Below are positions 21,812 through 26,432 of a stretch of 26,432 nucleotides of DNA, one piece after another (position 1 is the stretch's first letter; every line of letters begins with the position of its first letter). A model generated the notes under the pieces. It saw only the letters and a list, made by a program, of their open reading frames with translations. It made no database searches and had not been told where the DNA came from. The stretch is from Smittium culicis (taxonomy: Eukaryota > Kickxellomycota > Harpellomycetes > Harpellales > Legeriomycetaceae), in NCBI GenBank assembly GCA_001970855.1, contig LSSN01001022.1, positions 1 through 26,432 on the forward strand, in the 5' to 3' direction. Position numbers and translations under genes: made by a program.

Positions 21812-23496
21812 ATGGCAGTAGAAATGGAATACAGCAATTTAGATACGTCAAAGGCAGAAAAAGTCATCGAGGACTTCTTAAACGGCAACGATCAAATTCT
21901 AACCGTCAGAAGTCTAAGTCAAAAGCTTCTTGTTAACGCACAGAGTAGCCAGGCTTTGTTGAATCTATATAAAGAGAAGAAGATATGCACGGGTGGTGAG
22001 TGCAATTTCAGATACCTGGTAGAGGGATATTTGAAATCGATTGTTCAACCTAGCTCCGATAAAATCGCAACAAAAATGTTTCGATTTATGTTGACTACTG
22101 AAGAAGAGCTTAAAGGTATTATCGAATATCGTATTTTTACAGCCAATAAATTTTACAGTCAATTCATTTAAATTCTTTCTTGTTTTTAAAACTTTTTTTA
22201 TATATAGGAACTATAGAGAGATTTGTAAACCCAAAAACGTCTTTGTATTCAATAGAAAAGGTAGTATAAGTTATATACAGCTAACTAATTTTACTTCGAA
22301 TATGCTCTTTGAACGGAGTCTTATTATTTGTGATTGATTTTAAAACCAAGCATTCTACGATAATTGAAAATTTAAACTTTTGGTAGAAATCAGGTGGCAG
22401 TATTAAAGAACTGGAAAAGTTGATAGCACAAACCAAGATTAAAGATGAAGAATTGGGATGCTTTATAAAGGGCAAAAAGATTGAAAAGAGGAAAGGGGGC
22501 TTTACAATACCTGTAGAAATAAAGAAGGAAACTTTAAAACAAGGAGACTCTAGAAGTGGTATGCAATTGAAGTCAGAGAATACAGCCACATTGTTAAAAG
22601 CTTCTAAAAGCGAGCCAAAACCAGCTCACTCTTTTGGGAGTGGCAAAAGCTTGGAAAATAAAGCTCCCAAAGCTCAACAGGTGGTAAGCAGCCAGAGCGC
22701 TGGAGAGAATCTTCCGGCTAAGAGTTTCTTTGGAAATAACGTAAAGAAAAGAAGCGCTAAAATAATGGAGGATATCAAGCCAACGATTAAAGAGGAGAGT
22801 GTCGAACACGCCAAAGCTAACATTGACGCTGATATTGAAATTGTAGAAATGGAATTGGATGTAAGCGCAGCTACTATAAATAATAAAAAAGACAGAATCA
22901 AAATTGAATCTAAAGAGGGTCTTGTAAAATCTAGCACTATTGAGTCAAAACCGAATGTTAGTCAAGATATTGAAGAGGAAAGCGAGTATAGCGAGTATGA
23001 TGGCTATGATGGTATTGAAACGGAAAGCGCTAAGAAAGATGATGAGAAGAATACTAGTGTACCTCAAAGGCAAAAATCCAGAAATAGGCGTATAATAATG
23101 GATGAAGATAGCTCAGATGAAGGGGAAATTGAGGATAGCAATATCAAAGTTGCTAACATGACAACCAAGAAAGAAGAAACTGGCTCTATACCAGAGATTC
23201 AAATGGGCCAAGAAGCTGAAAATAAGCCAAAAAGCAATAGAAGGAGACGTAAAGTAACTAAAACTAAACATTTTAAGAACGAGCGAGGAATGCTAGTGAC
23301 AAAAACGATTGATTGCTGGGAGAGTTATTCAGAAGAGGATGAAAACAAAGATGCTAGAACTTTAAACAGCAAGTCAAAAGAACTTTCAGATATCCCAGTA
23401 ACTAATAACTTGAATTCGAAGGCAGTACTTGGGCAGAAAGTAAAGTCTAATCAGTCTAGCCTAATGAGTTTTTTCGGACAAAAACCAAAGAAATAG
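21812..23496 (+). CDS. POL32: DNA polymerase delta subunit 3 (POL32/Cdc27/POLD3)
   Basis: Three exons (21812-22115, 22208-22260, 22387-23496) encode 488 residues. The introns are 92 and 126 nt and the phases close exactly. The N-terminal ~120 residues are a compact helical part expected to bind the polymerase B-subunit (seen as the VEGYL and FRFML region). The middle is charged and disordered, with acidic patches (EIVEMELD, DEDSSDEGEIED). A basic block SNRRRRKVTKTKHF (near 414-427) followed by GMLVTKTI and acidic ESYSEEDE matches the conserved KRRRK.LK.KT...G.iVTE block of POLD3 and could serve as a nuclear signal. The last residues hold a PCNA-interacting PIP box, QSSLMSFF (475-482), six residues from the end. 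The subunit tethers Pol delta (and Pol zeta) to PCNA in lagging-strand synthesis and break-induced replication. Human POLD3 is 466 residues. Confidence 0.9.
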
Positions 23497-23617
23497 CCAC
23501 CATTCATAACTTTTTTTTTTTATACTAAAGATATAGTACATCAAGAATGTATATGATTAAAAGCATAATTTGATATATTAAATACACACTTATTTCAACT
23601 ATATAAACCCTGAATTG

Positions 23618-23623
23618 AATAAA
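23618..23623 (+). terminator. AATAAA poly(A) signal, POLD3
   Basis: AATAAA lies about 120 nt after the POLD3 stop, in the 215-bp gap between two convergent genes. The signal for the opposite gene lies only 40 bp further on, so the 3' ends probably abut or overlap. Confidence 0.45.
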
Positions 23624-23662
23624 TAGTAAGAAATGAAATTAATTATTTGATTTTAATATATC

Positions 23663-23668
23663 TTTATT
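23663..23668 (-). terminator. AATAAA poly(A) signal, DUF2015 gene
   Basis: TTTATT on the plus strand reads AATAAA on the minus strand, 44 nt after the stop of the gene ending at 23712. The spacing is typical of a fungal polyadenylation signal. Confidence 0.45.
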
Positions 23669-23711
23669 GAAAGAGTTTCATTAGGTTTTGATTTTTTTTT
23701 TGTGAAGAAAA

Positions 23712-24227
23712 TTATTTGAACGTAAAAGCTTTAGGGTCGAGTGGCATTCCAGTAGCAGGATCAATATTGTTTTTAAGCATTTCCCTTTGCTGTCTTATAA
23801 GCCTTGCAGAATCGAAGCTAACACGCTCGTCTTTCATTATAAGTTTTATTTCATCGCTGTCAAGGCCAGAACGGTTATCGCCACTAGCGACATTGAGTCC
23901 AATGTCGAAGTTTTCGCTCGTAAGCCCATCAATATAATCTTGCGCAAAAGCATTTCCTTGACCGTGGCCTATTGGCCTTATATTAACAGAAGTGTGTTGA
24001 AGTAAGTGATCGGGTGTTAACCTCCGCTGATTCGGTAATGCGTTATAGGCGTTCTTTCGTTCAGTGAATAGAGTGAACAAGTAGTATACAGCTAATTTAT
24101 GGGAAGAATTAAAAGGGTTTAGTAAGTTTTTTATTATCTATTTTCATAATGGTGGGAAACTTTCTATTATTGATAATCACTTACCGAAACAGGTCAAAAC
24201 GACAGTAAGCCAGTACAGAAAGTCCAT
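23712..24227 (-). CDS. DUF2015/UPF0357-like single-pass membrane protein
   Basis: A 43-nt first exon (24227-24185, starting at ATG) and a second exon (24091-23712) joined across a 93-nt GTAAGT-TTAG intron encode 140 residues. The first exon is too short for frame-based detection but completes a transmembrane helix: about residues 3-23 are hydrophobic and aromatic (MDFLYWLTVVLTCF then AVYYLFTLF), followed by basic ERK. The C-terminal half reads FDIGLNVASGDNRSGLDSDE, then IMKDE..SFDSARLIR and NNIDPATGMPLDPKAFTFK. This pattern (GD.R.GLD...I..IM......FD.AR.....IDP.G.P.DPK....) is what I recall of fungal DUF2015/UPF0357 proteins, which have an N-terminal membrane anchor and no known function. The family call is from memory; the gene structure is directly visible. 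Confidence 0.78.
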
Positions 24228-24305
24228 TTTTAAATGCTTAAAATATAGTAATGAAGTTGAGAGAAATACAGTGTAGCTAATTGGAAAAGTCTGGGAGCGC
24301 GCGAA

Positions 24306-24343
24306 TTTCTTTCTTTCTTTCTTTCGTTCGTTTGTTCGTTCGT
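24306..24343. repeat. TTTC/TTCG tetranucleotide microsatellite
   Basis: About nine tetranucleotide units, first TTTC and then TTCG/TTTG variants, run in tandem upstream of the membrane-protein gene, about 80-115 bp from its start codon. The gradual change of unit suggests point mutation after slippage. Confidence 0.85.
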
Positions 24344-24701
24344 AAAAATAAGCAGCCGTTGTAAAAAAATAATAATTATGTGCAGAGTAAAAAAGTCGTT
24401 ATTGTTTTCAAAAAAAGTTAAAAAGTAATAAGTGTTGAATGCTCGACAGATTAATATAAGATATAATAAATCATTTTCTCTTATAAATTTAAAAAGAAAA
24501 AACGAAAAATGACTTTTTTTTTTTTCACAAGCAATTGGCTTATTGGTTTGTTTTTTCGTTACTTAGCCAATAAATGACGCGAGTCTGAAAATAGCTTTCA
24601 AATATCTAAACTTCTAGGCTTTTTGCCCTTTTTTTTTTTTTGAAAGCTGTTTAATTGCCCTTACAAAAGTCACATGTCTTTTATTTCCTTAGAAGTTGCC
24701 T

Positions 24702-24719
24702 TCAATCCTTTCCGGGGCC
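24702..24719 (+). repeat. Isolated element-like terminus
   Basis: TCAA followed by TCCTTTCCGGGGCC resembles the left ends at 549 (CCCTTCCCTGGG) and 596 (CCCTTTCAGGGG) and the right end at 2758 read on the other strand. I could not find a convincing partner end nearby, so it may be a relic or chance. Confidence 0.25.
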
Positions 24720-24848
24720 AACATTCTTAAATTTATTTAAATATCATAATTGGATAGGCTTTTAACAAATCATTTACTATTGGATGAACTGAAGTTAATA
24801 GCAAATAAAACATTTGTATTCTTATTATCTCTGCAGGTTGTCATGTGG

Positions 24849-25150
24849 TTGGATGGTTTTGGAGCTTAAAAAACGCTAACCACATCTGAAATAAAGAAAC
24901 CAACTAATAGAACCGCCAAAAACGCATTTCGCTAATTATTTTTTGCTATTTCTTATTCAGTCACTCAAATGGGTGTTTCTATAGCTATAATTTGCCATAA
25001 TCCTTTCTTTCTCCTACAACTAATAATACGCAGCTTCTTTTCTGTGTTTACCTTATCTCCGATTCGCCACTTCCTATTACGCTTTATTGAGAAGCCAATC
25101 ACTTGTCTATGATCAGACCATTTTTCGATTGTGCCATTTCAACCATCCAA
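24849..25150. repeat. Inverted repeat pair, 10-bp arms
   Basis: TTGGATGGTT at 24849-24858 has its exact reverse complement AACCATCCAA at 25141-25150. Overlapping the left arm is a shorter palindrome, ATGTGGTT (24843-24850) with AACCACAT (24879-24886). The arms do not extend further and no target duplication is visible. Confidence 0.35.
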
Positions 25151-25183
25151 TAATTTTATTCTGCTATACCACCATTGTTGCCT

Positions 25184-25211
25184 AGAAATTAGAAATTAGA
25201 AATTAGAAATT
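25184..25211 (+). repeat. AGAAATT tandem repeat, four copies
   Basis: Four perfect copies of AGAAATT stand in tandem, ending at AACTG. It is an ordinary short minisatellite with no evident function. Confidence 0.9.
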
Positions 25212-26182
25212 AACTGATAAAAAAATCCAAGCCTCGCATCAGCCCTAAAACCTGACCAATTTAAATTTCTGTCTTGGTAAATATCCAAACGTTTTTTATT
25301 GTTTACAGCTGCTAATTCAGTTTGCCGCCATTCATTTGTACCCTTTGCCAATCTACTAAATACCACATAATTACTAACCTCTCTGCATTTATTGTGTTTT
25401 TATTATTCAGCGTAAACATATTGCAGAATTAATTTTTTTTTGAAAAGTGATCTTATAATTCATCTTTCTCATAAAGCAAGTCAACCATATATAAAGTACA
25501 TGCAAAAGCGGTGAGTTGAAGATGAAATAGAATAAATTATTTCGGAAATATTATCAATCAACTAAAGAATTTAATACCTATTAAAAATTGTAATAAGTAG
25601 GTATCGATAGATAATAACTATGTGCTAAAATACTAAATGCAAGTTCCACCCACTAAATAATCGCAAAAAGTAATATTTATCCAAGCTAATATAAATCGAA
25701 GAATATTCAAACCTTATATTTTCTCGAATACATATAACACGAATACGTATATTTACGCTATCATTTTCGAATGTTGAAAATAACTGCTTCAAGATTTGTA
25801 TGCAGTACATTACAAAATCGACTGAATGATTTATTCACGCGTTTAAATCCTCCAACAATTCTGGATATATAAACCACTACCTTTCAAAATTAAAATATTA
25901 TATCTCATAGGGTGGACATATTAAGTGTTATCATCTTTTATTGGATAATACAACCGAACTTACAAACTAAATAAATTTTACGTAAAAGTGAAAATTACTA
26001 ATAAGAGAAAAAAAATTTTTTTTTTCTTTATCTATAATCAGTGCAAGTACAGAATATAGAATCCTTATCATCTTTTCTTTCGCAAAGGTACTCTACCAGC
26101 TTAAAAGATTTTCAAAATTTAAATCTTAAAATATTCTCAATTCAAATTTATATTTCTTATTAAAAGAATTCACAATTTTAAC

Positions 26183-26432
26183 ATGAGCGAAGATACTAAC
26201 GATAAGATTCAGGCGTTATCAGACAAGTTTGACCGACTGTTGCTATTGATGCCAATTGAAGAGCGCGAGGATCGATTCATAGTTACGAGACCCCCAACAA
26301 CGGACCTCACCGTCTATCCTGAACTCGTAAACGCTCTCCCTTTAATCGAAGAGGATTTTTTCCGCATCCCACTGACGGAAGACGAGCGTAAGGACGCGAT
26401 CTACTCGTGTCCTAGGAGTAGTTCCATGAACT
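26183..26432 (+). CDS. Retroelement-like ORF, 5' part (runs off window)
   Basis: An ATG at 26183 opens a frame that stays open to the window edge (83 codons, incomplete). The product begins MSEDTNDKIQALSDKFDRLL, a heptad-like helix, then EEREDRF.VTRPPTTDL and YPELVNALPLIEEDFFR, ending near SCPRSSSMN. Composition changes sharply: line 26281-26340 has 33 G/C of 60, whereas the flanking intergenic DNA is about a quarter or less, and Arg is coded by CGN as well as AGN. The sequence resembles an abundant multicopy ORF that I recall beside reverse-transcriptase genes in Mucoromycota and Harpellales genomes, perhaps ORF1 of a DIRS-like or related retroelement. That link is from memory. No reverse transcriptase is in view, so a host gene is not excluded. 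Confidence 0.5.
   Translation, partial: MSEDTNDKIQALSDKFDRLLLLMPIEEREDRFIVTRPPTTDLTVYPELVNALPLIEEDFFRIPLTEDERKDAIYSCPRSSSMN

Larger units (their letters stand above)
24228..26182. other. Intergenic region with repeats
   Basis: I see no supported gene in these 1955 bp. It holds a TTTC/TTCG microsatellite (24306-24343), a candidate TTAA-type element terminus (24702-24719), a 10-bp inverted repeat 302 bp apart (24849-25150), a short heptanucleotide repeat (25184-25211) and the 5' flank of the retroelement-like frame at 26183. ATTGG/CCAAT pentamers cluster at 24535-24570 (ATTGGCTTATTGG and later AGCCAAT), some 310-340 bp upstream of the membrane-protein start, and could be promoter elements. Confidence 0.5.

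Noticed and set aside
25625..25810. 61-codon minus-strand frame upstream of the retroelement-like ORF
   Set aside because: It has A+T-driven composition, no motif and no splice context, so it is treated as chance.
1..26432. CRISPR array, operon or bacterial-type system
   Set aside because: There are no regularly spaced repeats, and the genes are intron-bearing, separately transcribed eukaryotic genes.

Overview
The window looks like a nuclear contig from a very AT-rich fungus. All recognisable genes are split by short GT-AG spliceosomal introns (66-259 nt), the products are eukaryotic (NuA4 scaffold, DNA polymerase delta subunit, SLX9, a mitochondrial lysyl-tRNA synthetase and a fungal DUF2015-type membrane protein), and intergenic DNA is almost pure A+T. 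The GC-richer reading frame at the right edge resembles retroelement ORFs that I associate with early-diverging fungi. My best guess is a Harpellales-type gut fungus (Smittium or relatives, Kickxellomycotina). That guess is from memory and unproven.

Layout, left to right. Positions 1-13 are a poly-G run, probably a contig-end artefact. Positions 14-1219 are intergenic and hold a likely TTAA-flanked piggyBac-type miniature element. SLX9 (ribosome biogenesis) lies at 1220-2025 on +. A gene desert of about 8.1 kb (2026-10128) follows, with one further candidate element copy. A UPF0390/DUF2462 small basic protein is at 10129-10493 on +. A doubtful small minus-strand frame sits at 10581-10812. A 10-exon EAF1/VID21 gene with HSA domain, SANT domain and two long polyglutamine tracts occupies 10973-18925 on +. 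A mitochondrial lysyl-tRNA synthetase (19339-21388, -) converges on it. A POL32/CDC27/POLD3 gene (21812-23496, +) diverges from the synthetase across 423 bp. A DUF2015/UPF0357-type single-pass membrane protein (23712-24227, -) converges on POLD3. Positions 24228-26182 are intergenic DNA with microsatellites and inverted repeats, and a compositionally foreign retroelement-like frame starts at 26183 and runs off the window.

These genes do not form a pathway; they are housekeeping functions (rRNA processing, chromatin acetylation, mitochondrial translation, replication) arranged in convergent and divergent pairs as in other compact fungal genomes. The exon models were assembled by hand; in every multi-exon gene the splice phases close to an exact multiple of three. 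The most unusual content is the cluster of GC-rich, TTAA-associated terminal motifs at both ends of the window, and the very long glutamine-rich tail of the NuA4 scaffold. I found no CRISPR array, tRNA, rRNA or new defence-like system.
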